DNA of 64,000 bases. It comes from Candidatus Flexifilum affinis. Lineage in GTDB: Bacteria; Chloroflexota; Anaerolineae; Aggregatilineales; Phototrophicaceae. The first letter of the stretch is position 1; each line of letters starts with the position of its first letter. Positions 9,463 through 20,976 of the stretch are shown one piece after another. The position numbers and the translations under genes are program-made. The stretch covers positions 47,758 through 111,757 of the forward strand of contig JADJPJ010000037.1 in NCBI GenBank assembly GCA_016713325.1. The letters run 5' to 3'. The notes beneath the pieces were generated by a model. The model was given only the letters and a program-made list of their open reading frames with translations, was not told the origin of the DNA and made no database searches.

Positions 9463-9589
9463 AGGGGCGGGCTTTCAAGCTAAAAGGGATGCACACGAGA
9501 CTGCGCAGCATCCCTGTCCATGTCAACGAGCTCATAACCCCTATCTTACATGGATGACAGGGGAATGTGCATAAAGATCCGCGGCCGGC

Positions 9590-10948
9590 TCAGACCAACT
9601 GTGACAGGCCGGCCAGCACCGCCGGAAGGAGCTGCTTCTTGCGCGACATCATGCCCGGCGCATCGAAGGTGTCGTCGTCCAGCCGCACATAGGGCAGCGT
9701 AGCCGTCGCGCGGGGCTGCCCCACGGCGATCAGGCGGCTGTTGCCGCGCACTACGTCGGTGACCATCAGCATGGCCAGCGCCAGCTTCTCACGCTCGACC
9801 AGGTCGCTCAATGCCCCGCGGATGTCGTCCAGGCGGTCGGGGAGTTCGCTGAAGTTCGTCACCTCGATCTGCGCGATGCCGACCTTCATGCCGCTCTCTT
9901 CGTAGTATTTCAGATCGCTCGTCACCATGTCGTCGGCAGGACGGCTGCCGATGCCGGCGCTGGCGCTGAGCAGGGACTCGCCCAGCGTGCGGATGGCGGC
10001 ATCGAGAGCCGCGTTGTCATCCGCCGAGGCGAGCTGGGCCATTGCCGCCAGGGCGCGTGCCGCCGACCGGTCTCGCGCGGTGGTCGTCGGCGAGCGGAAG
10101 ACGAGCGTATCGGAAAGGATGCCGCACAGCAGCAGGCCGGCGATCCCCGTCGGAAAAGGCTTGTTCTGATCCAGCGCGCGCTCCGTGACCAGCGTCGAGC
10201 AGCTCCCGACCGGATCGACGTGAAAGCGGATAGGCACGCTGGTCGGAATCGTCGCCAACCGGTGATGATCCAGCACTTCGACCACCTCCGCCTCATCCAG
10301 GCCGGGAACGGACTGCTCCAGTTCGTTGTGATCGACCATGACCACGCGGCGGCGCTGCGGTGACATCAGGTTGGTCTTGCGCACCAGCCCGCGATAGCGT
10401 CCATCGGAGTCCACCACCAGGAAATCGTCATGATCGGCGCGCAGCACCGAGCCGATCACATCCCGGACGTGATCGTCGATATTGAGCACCGGCGTCACCT
10501 GATCCACAGCACGATCGGCCGGCAGTTCGAACTCTTTAGCCAGTGCCATCACGGAGGCCGACCCCAGTGCATCGGCCATATGAGCAAACAGCCCGGCGCC
10601 GGTCAGCAGCCCGAGCGGCCGGTCCGCTTCATCGAGCAGCGGCGCAGGCCGCCGGGTGCGGGCGATGGCCTGGCAGGCCACCAGGACCGTCTGCGTGCTG
10701 TTCAGCGTCGGTACGTTGTCGGTCATATCGCCAACACGCGCTCGGATGTCGTTGATGATCGGCGGCGCTTCCACACCAAATTGGTCGAGTGCGAACTGGG
10801 TCTGCGTGTTCAACGGACCTATCCGACCGGCGACGTAGGTGTCACCCCCGGCTCTGTTCAGCAGCCAGGCATAGCCAACCGCTGAAGCGACGGCATCCAT
10901 ATCAGGATTTCGATGTCCAGTTACGAGTATCGTGTCTGCAAGCGTCAT
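9590..10948 (-). CDS. ppaC: Manganese-dependent inorganic pyrophosphatase (family II, DHH) with CBS domains
   Basis: A 452-residue DHH-superfamily PPase. The N-terminal motif GHRNPDMD (His12, Asp16, Asp18), VDHNE (206-209) and DHHR (227-230) supply the metal ligands and active site. Between residues about 75 and 190 lies an inserted regulatory block resembling paired CBS domains, as in nucleotide-regulated family II PPases. The C-terminal DHHA2 domain completes the fold. It hydrolyses PPi to phosphate in the cytoplasm. The gene is divergent from hppA, so soluble and membrane PPi hydrolases share one intergenic region of 152 bp. Confidence 0.93.
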   Translation of the reverse strand: MTLADTILVTGHRNPDMDAVASAVGYAWLLNRAGGDTYVAGRIGPLNTQTQFALDQFGVEAPPIINDIRARVGDMTDNVPTLNSTQTVLVACQAIARTRRPAPLLDEADRPLGLLTGAGLFAHMADALGSASVMALAKEFELPADRAVDQVTPVLNIDDHVRDVIGSVLRADHDDFLVVDSDGRYRGLVRKTNLMSPQRRRVVMVDHNELEQSVPGLDEAEVVEVLDHHRLATIPTSVPIRFHVDPVGSCSTLVTERALDQNKPFPTGIAGLLLCGILSDTLVFRSPTTTARDRSAARALAAMAQLASADDNAALDAAIRTLGESLLSASAGIGSRPADDMVTSDLKYYEESGMKVGIAQIEVTNFSELPDRLDDIRGALSDLVEREKLALAMLMVTDVVRGNSRLIAVGQPRATATLPYVRLDDDTFDAPGMMSRKKQLLPAVLAGLSQLV

Positions 10949-11017
10949 GTTCGACCTGTTCAGGTTTTGAGAGTCGCCACGATCATATCAGACGATTCAG
11001 GCGAAGTTGACCCGGCT

Positions 11018-11046
11018 TTGAATTTTAAACTCGGGTGTATCATATA
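11018..11046 (+). promoter_or_regulatory. Possible hppA promoter
   Basis: The divergent ppaC-hppA gap is clearly A+T-rich compared with the flanking genes. A TTGAAT hexamer (11018-11023) and CATATA (11041-11046) are separated by 17 bp and lie about 55 bp before the hppA ATG. This matches sigma-70 spacing but the hexamers are imperfect. Confidence 0.3.
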
Positions 11047-11100
11047 TCATGTCCGCATTAATTATTTTGCATAAAATCACAAAAAGGTGTCACCAGAATC

Positions 11101-13634
<2,534 letters not shown>

Positions 13635-13635
<1 letters not shown>

Positions 13636-13797
13636 TCTCAGTGAATCACGGATTGCTTAACCTCACCCCGTTTCGCTGCGCTCAACCGCCCCTCTCCGGC
13701 CGGAGAGGGGCAAAAGCCGCCCGATTCTTGGGGTGAGGTTGGCTCAAAAACGCAGCTATTGATGGCCAACGTGAACTTTCGTGATTTCACTGAGTCT
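13635..13797. repeat. MITE-like unit with terminal inverted repeats and nested palindromes
   Basis: A gene-free stretch after hppA is built as nested inverted repeats. Outer ends are CTCAGTGAATCACG (from about 13637) and CGTGATTTCACTGAG (to about 13793), differing by one inserted base. Inside them are AACCTCACCCC (13659-13669) and GGGGTGAGGTT (13730-13740). At the centre is CCCCTCTCCGGCCGGAGAGGGG (13689-13710), a perfect 22-bp palindrome. No coding capacity is visible. Similar CCTCACCC/CCCCTCTCC parts occur at 14761, 20228, 36945 and 48629, so this looks like a non-autonomous mobile repeat. Confidence 0.55.
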
Positions 13798-13817
13798 CGT
13801 TCACAAGCGGCGTCTGG

Positions 13818-13848
13818 AAGGGCGGGTCACGTTGAGACCCGCCCTTTT
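13818..13848 (+). terminator. Rho-independent terminator
   Basis: AAGGGCGGGTC (13818-13828) pairs with GACCCGCCCTT (13836-13846) around a 7-nt loop and runs into TTTT. The stem is 11 bp and GC-rich. It lies 180 bp after the hppA stop and before the NAD(P)-binding gene, so it most likely ends hppA transcription. Confidence 0.75.
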
Positions 13849-14074
13849 GGTTTCGCGTTCGTTCGGTCTCCTAACCTTCCGGGCAGGTTGCGGAATACCT
13901 GAACTGCTCTACAATCCCCGTCTCTGCACATCCTTCACCAAGCATCTGCCTGACCACGAACGAGCCGACGGCTGGTTCGCGAGGGCTCGTTCGTCGAGCC
14001 GACGAATGCTGTTGGCGCCATACCGTGCCACGACAGTCGAGCCTTGTCCAGAAAGCCATGAGGGAGACAATACA

Positions 14075-14695
14075 ATGAAACTGATCGTTTTCGGAGCCAG
14101 CGGGGGTACCGGCAAACTTGTCGTTGAGAAAGCCCTGGAACAGGGGCATGAGGTCACCGCGTTTGTTCGTTCGCCGGAGAAGCTGGGCATCACCCGTGGC
14201 CGGCTTTCCGTCGTGCCGGGCGACATCAAAGACCCGGATGCGGTGATGCGCAGCGTGGCAGGGCACGATGCCGTCCTGGCGATGATCAACACGCAGGACG
14301 ATCTGCCCATGTTCGAGATCGCCACCCGCAACATACTGGCCGCTCTGGCGGCGCACGGGGTGCGCAAATTCCTGTACGTCTCGTCGTTCGGCGTGCCGGA
14401 TGGCTACGAGCGCGATCCGTACTATGAGGAGAACTTCCGGCAGGGCTCGCTCAAGGAGCAGTATGCCGCCGTGCGCCGGGCGGAGGCTCTCATTCAAGCC
14501 AGCGACCTCGACTGGATTCTCGTGCGACCGCCCCTGCTGCTCGACACGCCGCCCATCGGCCTGGGCAATGTGCGTATCGTGGACGTCCCGCCGCTCGACA
14601 TGCAGATGATCTCGCGTGCCGATCTGGCCGACTATATCCTCATGGCGGTGCAGGACCCGAAGTATATCCGCACCGGCATGTTCGTGGGCAACTGA
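14075..14695 (+). CDS. NAD(P)H-binding atypical SDR family protein
   Basis: A 206-residue Rossmann-fold protein starting MKLIVFGASGGTGK, the glycine-rich NAD(P) motif of the NmrA/SDR_a5-like group. FLYVSSFGVPDGYE contains the strand before the active-site region, and LDWILVRPPLL is a typical conserved segment near residue 150. Members act as flavin reductases, epimerase-like enzymes or redox sensors; the substrate is not readable. The ATG at 14075 is preceded by AGGGAGA. A longer in-frame extension back to 13781 runs through the terminator and repeat and is rejected. Confidence 0.85.
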   Translation: MKLIVFGASGGTGKLVVEKALEQGHEVTAFVRSPEKLGITRGRLSVVPGDIKDPDAVMRSVAGHDAVLAMINTQDDLPMFEIATRNILAALAAHGVRKFLYVSSFGVPDGYERDPYYEENFRQGSLKEQYAAVRRAEALIQASDLDWILVRPPLLLDTPPIGLGNVRIVDVPPLDMQMISRADLADYILMAVQDPKYIRTGMFVGN

Positions 14696-14760
14696 CCACC
14701 GCGTTACGCCAGATGAGCGTCGGCCGAGGTCACTCTGTCACACGCAATTCGCAGTCGGTT

Positions 14761-14807
14761 CCCCCTCGGCCCGCTTGCGTGCGAGCAAGCTCACCAGGGA
14801 GAGGGGG
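14761..14807. repeat. Nested palindromic repeat
   Basis: CCCCCTC (14761-14767) and GAGGGGG (14801-14807) enclose GCTTGC-GTGCGA-GCAAGC (14773-14790). The gap between the NAD(P)-binding gene and the convergent MFS gene holds only this. The GCTTGCnnGCAAG core and CCCTC/GAGGG edges recur in the in-gene repeat at 48629-48741. Confidence 0.45.
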
Positions 14808-14856
14808 ACGGCTGCCAGGTTGGGGTACGGTGATCCTTTCTCGGTCAGGGGTGTGG

Positions 14857-16155
14857 TCAAACCGCCGCTTCGTGATCTGGCAGAAGCAGCTCAACGTCGC
14901 GGATCGCCTTGAACAGATAGCCCGACGCGCCGACGATCACCCCTAGTATCCCTGTGATCACCATCATCAGCGCCATACCCGCGCCCGCGCCCGTCCCGAC
15001 CAATCCGCCGAAGATCGGCGCGAGCGCCCCGCCTTCGCGCATTGCCGGTTCGAACACGCGATCCGCTAAGGGACCCGCCAGCAGCATGGCGACCGGCGCG
15101 GAGATCTGCGCGATCATGCGCCGCGCGGCGAACACCCGCCCCTGTACATCCGGCGCGACCTTCGCCTGCCAGATCGCTTGATTGGAGCCGTTCAGGATCG
15201 GGTGCAGCGCGACGAGCATGAACATCCCCGCGCTCCACACCCACACGGAGCGCCCGACGCCGAGCACCACCTCGCCGAGAAAACTTCCGCCGATCATGCT
15301 GAGCAGCACGCCATGCACGCGCCGCTTCGGTCCACCCCACAGACTGAGCAGCAGCCCGCCAACGATCCCGCCGACCGATCCGACCGATTGCACGGTCGCC
15401 AATACCGTCGCATCGCTGCCCGTGCGTGCCAGCAGCATGGGCGCGGTCAGCACGCCGGTGAAAGTCGCCGTCAGGTTGATGAAAAAGAAGGTGATCTGCA
15501 AGCCCAACAGGCTGCGCCGCGCCGCGATGTAGCGGAATCCGTAGAATGCCTCTTGCAGCAAACTGCCTCTGCCCGCGCGTCCTGCTTCGCTCACCGGTGG
15601 CGCTGGGATGCGAATCGCCAGGATCGCGCCGATGGCGATGACGAACGTCACGATATCGATCAGCAGGACGCCGCGCAGCCCGATCACCACCAGCAGCGTC
15701 GCCGCCAGCGCGGGCGCGACCACCCCGGAAAGCGACCCAGCGAGGCTGAGCAAGCCGTTGGCGCGTCCGTACTGCTCCCTGGGGATCATCAAGCTAATGG
15801 CAGCGGAATAGGCAGGCCACTGGAATGCGGCGAATGCCCCGGCGACCGCTCCGGCGACGTAGAGATGCCAGATTTGCAGATTGCCCGCGCTGTAGAGCAG
15901 AAACAGCACCACCGTCGCCAAACCGCCGCCGAGGTCGCTCAGCATCATCACGAGGCGGCGGTCCCAGCGATCTACCAGCGCACCTGCCACCGGACTCAGC
16001 AGGATACCCGGCGCAAAGCCGAAAAATGCCGTCAGCGCCAGCGTCGTCGCCGATCCGGTCAACTCATAAGCCCACACCGTCACTGCAAACTGCGTCATCG
16101 CCGAACCGAGCAGCGAGATGACCTGTCCCATCAACACGACCAGAAAAGAACGCAT
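14857..16155 (-). CDS. MFS transporter (EntS/MFS_3-like exporter)
   Basis: A 432-residue protein with twelve predicted helices. The N-terminus reads MGQVISLLGSAMTQFAVTVWAYELTG, typical of the MFS_3/enterobactin-exporter group, and the loop 2-3 signature ALVDRWDRRLVMMLSD matches the family GxxxDRxxRR motif. Such proteins usually export hydrophobic or siderophore-like compounds by proton antiport. The substrate is unknown. The gene stands alone, convergent with the NAD(P)-binding gene; ATG start at 16155. Confidence 0.88.
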   Translation of the reverse strand: MRSFLVVLMGQVISLLGSAMTQFAVTVWAYELTGSATTLALTAFFGFAPGILLSPVAGALVDRWDRRLVMMLSDLGGGLATVVLFLLYSAGNLQIWHLYVAGAVAGAFAAFQWPAYSAAISLMIPREQYGRANGLLSLAGSLSGVVAPALAATLLVVIGLRGVLLIDIVTFVIAIGAILAIRIPAPPVSEAGRAGRGSLLQEAFYGFRYIAARRSLLGLQITFFFINLTATFTGVLTAPMLLARTGSDATVLATVQSVGSVGGIVGGLLLSLWGGPKRRVHGVLLSMIGGSFLGEVVLGVGRSVWVWSAGMFMLVALHPILNGSNQAIWQAKVAPDVQGRVFAARRMIAQISAPVAMLLAGPLADRVFEPAMREGGALAPIFGGLVGTGAGAGMALMMVITGILGVIVGASGYLFKAIRDVELLLPDHEAAV

Positions 16156-16229
16156 CTTCGCTCCTGGAATGAATGTCTTGGTTTACAGACGAATGCGCTC
16201 TGTCAGGAAGGGGTCAGGGGGTGAGGGCT

Positions 16230-17929
16230 TCAAGTGCAGCTCCGCCCCGGCACGCAGTAGATCGCCACCCCTGGGTGATGCCAGATCGAGGCAGTGTGCG
16301 GCGGCTCCCCCTGACCGATCCAGGTCGGCCGGTCGATGCGGGCCATCATCTTCAGACGCGTCGACCAGTCGGCTTCCGCCGCGTCCAGGGCAGCGAGGGA
16401 CTCGGCAGGAATGAATTCCGGCGAGCGATCCCACTCGAAAGACCAGGTATCCGAGACGACCAGATAGTCCATGCCCTCGGCCAGCAGTTCGTCGAGAGTC
16501 AGGAACTGCCCGCCGAAATTCTGCGTCGTCGTGTAGTGCGCCGGGTCAAGCGGCACATTATACTGCCCCCACAGGTGAATCCGTGCGCCGTGCGGAATGT
16601 TGGCCTCGATCCAGGCCTGCATTGTGTACCGGGTATCGCGCTGATGCAGCCGACTGACCACCTGAAGGGTCGGCGTCAGCGGCACGGCGCTCACCACGAC
16701 GATCAGCGCCGCGCGCAGGACCGGCCCCCGCAGACGCCGCGCCGCATGCGCCACCCCGAGGCCGGCGAACAGAGCGACAACCGGCAGGATGGGCACCAGC
16801 AGTTGATCGGCATGGGCGGGACGCTGTGTGCGCAGGACGACCAGACTGTACGCGGCCAGCGTGAAGGAGAGGATCAGGATCACCGCCCGTCGCGTCGGAC
16901 GGCGCGGGGCGCTTCGCGTGGCCGTGAACGGCACCAGTGCGCCGACCACGGCCAGCACCGCCGCCGGGATGCCCACGCCGTACAGGACCAGATAGCGGAC
17001 CTCGTAGACCAGCCCGTACGGCGTCGTGCCGGTGGCGCCCGAGCCGCCCCCGTACTGCGCGGTGATGTAGAGGAAGTCGGCCCACACCTCCTGCGGGTCG
17101 AACAGAACGTGCGGCGTCGTCAGGATGAAGACGGCGGGGATGGCCAGCCAACCGGCCAGTACCACGGCAATACGCCCTCTGCCGCCCGGTCCGCGCAGGA
17201 TGAGCAGACCGATCAGCGCATTGACCAGCGCCAGCCCGGCGGCGTTGTAGCGGCTCCCCGCCGCCAGGCCGGCAGCGACTCCGGCGATCAGGAATGCCCA
17301 ACCCCAGCCAGGCAAAACGCGTTGGAACCGGTTTAGCGATGTTGGTGGGGTTCGTCTGAAGCGGTACAGCGCCTCGACGCAGCCCCACACCGCGACCGCG
17401 CCGAAACCGGCGGCCAGACTGCTGGTGGTGGCGTAGTGCGCATGCTGGACCATCGGCAGAGCGACGGCGGTCAGCAGACCGGACGCCGCGGCTGCGCGCG
17501 GCCCCCCAGGCGGCGGGCGGTCGCGTAGACGGCGGCTACGGCGATAAGCCCACCCAGCGCCGAGTAGGCCCGCGCCACGACGTACAGATCGAACGAGGCG
17601 ATCCAGCGATCGCCCCAGTCGGCCCAGGTGTCCACGCTGCGTCCGACGTTTGCGCCGGTCAGCAGGTCGGTGAAGAAGTTCAGGTTGATCAGGAACGACG
17701 GGTTTTCGAAGAACTTGCTGTTCAACTGCCCGCTGACCAGCATGCGCAGCGGCAGCGAGACATACAGAAACTCATCCGGCTGGACCGGCGTGCTCTCATG
17801 GATCAGGCGCAGCGGGGTCGTGGTCGGCGCGAACTGCGGGTCCGGCTGTCCATGGGCGATTCCACTGAAGCGAAGAGCGGCAGCGAAGAGAAGAAGTAGG
17901 GTGAGGAATGCCCGTTCCGAGGGTTTCAT
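16230..17929 (-). CDS. GT39/PMT-like membrane glycosyltransferase, frameshifted near 17506
   Basis: Two frames form one polytopic protein of about 566 residues. The first part (17929 to 17471) starts MKPSERAFLTLLLLFAAALRF and has the acidic first-loop motif VQPDEFLYVSLPLRM used for catalysis in dolichyl-/undecaprenyl-phosphate sugar transferases. The second (17453 to 16230 and its upstream extension) carries the remaining helices and a C-terminal soluble domain. The break falls at a run of six C on the plus strand (17506-17511); seven would rejoin the frames through RAAAASGLLTAVALPMVQH. An indel error in the homopolymer is therefore likely. The GT39 call is by architecture; the acceptor is unknown. 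Confidence 0.75.
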
Positions 17930-17969
17930 GGTGCATAATATAACATATCCGGGATGTGGAGTGAGGCGG

Positions 17970-18197
17970 ATGACGACGCGAGAGCAAGAGATCATCGAGA
18001 AGTTTCATGACCTTGAGCCAGACGCCAAACAGCGCGTGCTGCAATCGTTGCAGCTCGACATCCAGGCGTCGTTCGACTATGCCGGCTGGTGGGCGCGGGT
18101 CGATTCCCTGCAGGCAGATCTGCGCGACCGGTTGGGAAATGACGCGACGACCGACGCGCTCACCCTGCTGGACGAACTACGCGAGGAGGAGCCGTGA
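17970..18197 (+). CDS. Putative antitoxin of a PIN-type (VapBC-like) pair
   Basis: A 75-residue acidic, helical protein (MTTREQEIIEKFHDLEPDAKQ, then a hydrophobic/Trp segment DYAGWWARVDSLQADL and an acidic tail LLDELREEEP). The stop overlaps the GTG start of the next gene by 4 nt (GTGA), the usual arrangement of a toxin-antitoxin pair. A clear paralogue with a premature stop sits at 60134-60361, also followed by a PIN remnant. This supports the antitoxin role. The exact antitoxin family is not certain. Confidence 0.7.
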   Translation: MTTREQEIIEKFHDLEPDAKQRVLQSLQLDIQASFDYAGWWARVDSLQADLRDRLGNDATTDALTLLDELREEEP

Positions 18198-18615
18198 GAC
18201 AGGTAATTCTCGACTCGGGCATCCTCATTGCGGCCGTTTTTCGAGAGCAATTCACCGCGCGCGCACGAACACTCCTGCAGAAACTGCAGGCTGATCAATC
18301 AACTCTCCATGCTCCCATTTTGATGCGCTACGAGCTCATAGCCGTATGTCGCAAGGCTGTTTATCGTGGGCGCATTTCGATATCGGAAGGCGCGACCGCT
18401 CAGCAACTTTCCAGCTATCCGACACGGACACGACGGCGAACTCCTTCTGCGACGCGCACGAACTTGCGCAGAGTTCAATCGACCAACCGCCTACGACGCA
18501 CAGTTGCGGGGGGGGGGCGTGCCTTTGGACAGCCGACGAGCGTCTATTCAATGCCGTGTCCAGCAGACTCCCCAACATTCGCTGGTTGGGCGCAGATCCC
18601 TATCTAGACACATGA
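18194..18615 (+). pseudogene. PIN-domain (VapC-like) toxin, broken by two frameshifts
   Basis: The three PIN blocks lie in three frames. VILDSGILIAAVFREQ (first Asp) and APILMRYELIAVCRKA with the conserved Glu are in the first. RTCAEFNRPTAYDAQL with the next Asp is in the second. LWTADERLFNAVSSRLPN with the last Asp is in the third. The first shift is near 18405 and the second at a run of ten G (18508-18517). The spacing between the YDA and LWTAD blocks is about four residues shorter than usual, so the G-run seems to replace coding sequence. An active product would be a metal-dependent RNase; as it stands the gene is dead or mis-assembled. Confidence 0.75.
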
Positions 18616-18660
18616 ACCAAGCCATCGATCGCAAACCCACACGACTGTTCATTCGTCGCC

Positions 18661-20202
18661 TTGCAGAATCCCGCCGGGCCGGGCCCGCGGCGCAGACCCC
18701 ATGGGCGACCCAGTGGCTATGCCGACGAGATGGAATTCCCCGTCGATACGGCCGCCTTCCAGGTGGTGCAGGACTTCGGCGCGGCCAGCTACCGGCACCA
18801 GGGACGGTCACACACCGGTGAAGACTGGTATGGCGGGCTGGAGACCAGCTACGGCACGGTGGTGCGCGCCGCCGCCGCCGGTCGAGTCACCTTCGCCTCG
18901 CCCAACGGCTGGGGCATCGACGGCGGCGTGATCATCCTGGAGCACACCTTCCGCGACGGCACGATCGCCTACAGCCTGTACGGCCACATCACCGACGAGA
19001 CGGGGATCGCCTTTCCGGCCGTCTTCTCCTGCGTGCGCCTGGGCGACCCGCTCGCCGCCGTCGGCGATGCCCGCCCCGCGCCGCACCTGCACTTCGAGAT
19101 TCGCATCGACCAACCCGGCGCGGCCGACGTTCCGGGCGCTGGCTACGTCTGGGGCAGCCCGGCAGCGTCCGGCTTCCGCCGCCCGACCAAGTTCCTGCTC
19201 AACTTCCGCGCCCGCGCCGCCGACGGTTACCGATTCACCGCCGACATCGCTGACGAAGCCGGGGCACTCAGTCCGCCGGTCGTGCGCTTCGGCAACGGCC
19301 TGCTCACGCTCGACGCCAACCGCGTGCTGGGGATCAGCGCCGACGGCCGGGTGCTGTGGCGGACAAACCTGGATCGCCGCGCCGTGGCCCTGCTGCCCGA
19401 CCGCATCGTGCCGGACGGCGCACTGATCGTCTACGCCGATGGCGGCATCCAGCCGGTCAATCCCGACGGCGGACTGGGCGGCGCGCGCTCGATGGGCGTC
19501 GCCTTTACCGGCCCACCGGTACTGGCCGGAAGCCAGTGGATCTTTCCGACACCGGACGGCGGTCTGGCCGCGCTCGACTCCGGGCTGAGCGCCGTGCTGT
19601 GGCGGCTGGAGAATGTCGGGCGGGCGGTGCGCATGGCCGCGTCGCCACGGATGATCGGCGTCGTGACCGAAGACTCGCGGCTGATCACGCTGGCGCTCGA
19701 CGGGACGATTCTGGACACGGCGCTGCTCCGCGAACCAGGCGGGCTGACCACCACGCCGGGCGGCGACCTGCTGCTCTACTCCCTCGGCGGCCTGTGGCAG
19801 ATCGGCTCGGATGGCCAGTGGTCGCTGCGCCGTGCCGATGCCCCACCCGGCGGCGCTCACGCGGCGGCGGTCGAGGCGACAGACGGCGGGCTGTACGCCT
19901 TCGACGGATACGCCCTGCGCGGCTACGTGCCGGATCTGCGCTGGGAGACGGCGCTGCCCGGCGTGCAGGGGGCGGTCAGCCTGACGATGGAAGCGAACGG
20001 TATCCTGCTGCTCACCAGCAGCGCCGGCGACGTGATCGCCGTGCAGGCCGCCGCGGGCGGGCTATGTAACCGGGTGCGCCTCTACGGCGACGCCCGCTCG
20101 CGGATGTGGCGCGCCGTCGGCGATGACGGGCTGCTTCGCCTGCACGTCGCCGACCAGATCGTCGGCTTCGACTGGCAGGATTTCCTGATGGCCTGCGGGT
20201 GA
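18661..20202 (+). CDS. M23 metallopeptidase with beta-propeller-like C-terminus, N-terminus uncertain
   Basis: A 513-residue reading frame. Residues about 25-165 form a LytM/M23 endopeptidase: HTGEDWYG (HxxxD) and HLHFEIRID (HxH) supply the zinc ligands. The rest consists of repeated PQQ-like beta-propeller blades (ALIVYADGGIQPVNPDG, and GLAALDSGLSAVLWRLENVG). M23 enzymes cleave peptidoglycan cross-bridges outside the membrane, yet no signal peptide is visible. The frame opens at a TTG right after the broken toxin gene, so the true 5' end may have been lost. The start coordinate is therefore a guess. Confidence 0.75.
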   Translation: MQNPAGPGPRRRPHGRPSGYADEMEFPVDTAAFQVVQDFGAASYRHQGRSHTGEDWYGGLETSYGTVVRAAAAGRVTFASPNGWGIDGGVIILEHTFRDGTIAYSLYGHITDETGIAFPAVFSCVRLGDPLAAVGDARPAPHLHFEIRIDQPGAADVPGAGYVWGSPAASGFRRPTKFLLNFRARAADGYRFTADIADEAGALSPPVVRFGNGLLTLDANRVLGISADGRVLWRTNLDRRAVALLPDRIVPDGALIVYADGGIQPVNPDGGLGGARSMGVAFTGPPVLAGSQWIFPTPDGGLAALDSGLSAVLWRLENVGRAVRMAASPRMIGVVTEDSRLITLALDGTILDTALLREPGGLTTTPGGDLLLYSLGGLWQIGSDGQWSLRRADAPPGGAHAAAVEATDGGLYAFDGYALRGYVPDLRWETALPGVQGAVSLTMEANGILLLTSSAGDVIAVQAAAGGLCNRVRLYGDARSRMWRAVGDDGLLRLHVADQIVGFDWQDFLMACG

Positions 20203-20227
20203 TGGTCGCCGACCCGGGCAGGGGCGA

Positions 20228-20267
20228 CCTCACCCGCGCTTCGCCCGGGGGAGGGAGTGGGGTGAGG
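20228..20267. repeat. Palindromic CCTCACCC repeat
   Basis: CCTCACCC (20228-20235) and GGGTGAGG (20260-20267) bracket a GC-rich core with GGGGGAGGG. It lies directly after the M23 gene and shares its arms with the repeat at 13659-13740. It may also act as a terminator; no U-tract is present. Confidence 0.45.
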
Positions 20268-20375
20268 GCGGCAAGACGGACACGCCGGGCGTTGGGACGT
20301 CCAGCGGGGCCGGTGCGCCCCCGTTCTTGAGTTCCGGCATAGCCACCAAAAGCGCATCAGGGTAAACTGTCTCTC

Positions 20376-20909
20376 ATGACTCCGAACACACGCAAATGGT
20401 TCCGGCTGATCGCCGCACTGGTCCTCCTCCTGCTCATCGATCAGGTGAGCAAGCGCTGGGTCATGGCGACGCTGCCCTATGAACAGACGGTCCAGCCTAT
20501 CCCGGCGCTGGCTCCGTATTTTCAGTTCACCTACATCCACAATTCCGGCGCGGCCTTTGGATTTCTGCCCCAGGCCGGCGACTTCTTCATCATCGTCGCG
20601 CTGGTGGTCTCCGCCGGCGTCTTCTACTACTACCCGAGAGTGCCGGACGACGCCGTCGTCATGCAGATCGCGCTGGCCATGGTGCTGGGCGGCGCGCTCG
20701 GCAACGCCCTCGACCGTCTGACGGTGGGCTCGGTGGTCGACTTCATCCACTACCAGATCCCCGGTGTCATCTCCAACGTCTCCAACATTGCCGATCACGG
20801 CATTGTCGGCGGCACGGCCATCCTCTTCATCCAGAGCTGGCGAACGGCGGAACCGCGCCCGAAAAACACCGCAAATGCGGAGGATGAGACCCCCGCAGGA
20901 CATGTATAA
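20376..20909 (+). CDS. lspA: Lipoprotein signal peptidase (signal peptidase II)
   Basis: A 177-residue protein with four transmembrane helices. It carries the family motifs IDQVSKRW near residue 22, NSGAAFGF near 56, GNALDRL with catalytic Asp113, and the NIADHGI motif with catalytic Asp140. It cleaves the signal peptide of prolipoproteins after diacylglyceryl modification at the membrane. A lipoprotein gene follows at 20977 with only 67 bp between, a fitting neighbour. The tail is hydrophilic and longer than usual. Confidence 0.95.
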   Translation: MTPNTRKWFRLIAALVLLLLIDQVSKRWVMATLPYEQTVQPIPALAPYFQFTYIHNSGAAFGFLPQAGDFFIIVALVVSAGVFYYYPRVPDDAVVMQIALAMVLGGALGNALDRLTVGSVVDFIHYQIPGVISNVSNIADHGIVGGTAILFIQSWRTAEPRPKNTANAEDETPAGHV

Positions 20910-20976
20910 TGGCACTGTCAACTCACGTTTCCGATGGCGTCCTCCGGGGCGTCCTTATCGCTTAAGGAAGAACGAC

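Noticed and set aside
13781..14074. 98-residue N-terminal extension of the NAD(P)-binding protein
   Set aside because: It runs through the MITE-like repeat end and the terminator, while the Rossmann motif starts at the ATG at 14075 with a ribosome site.
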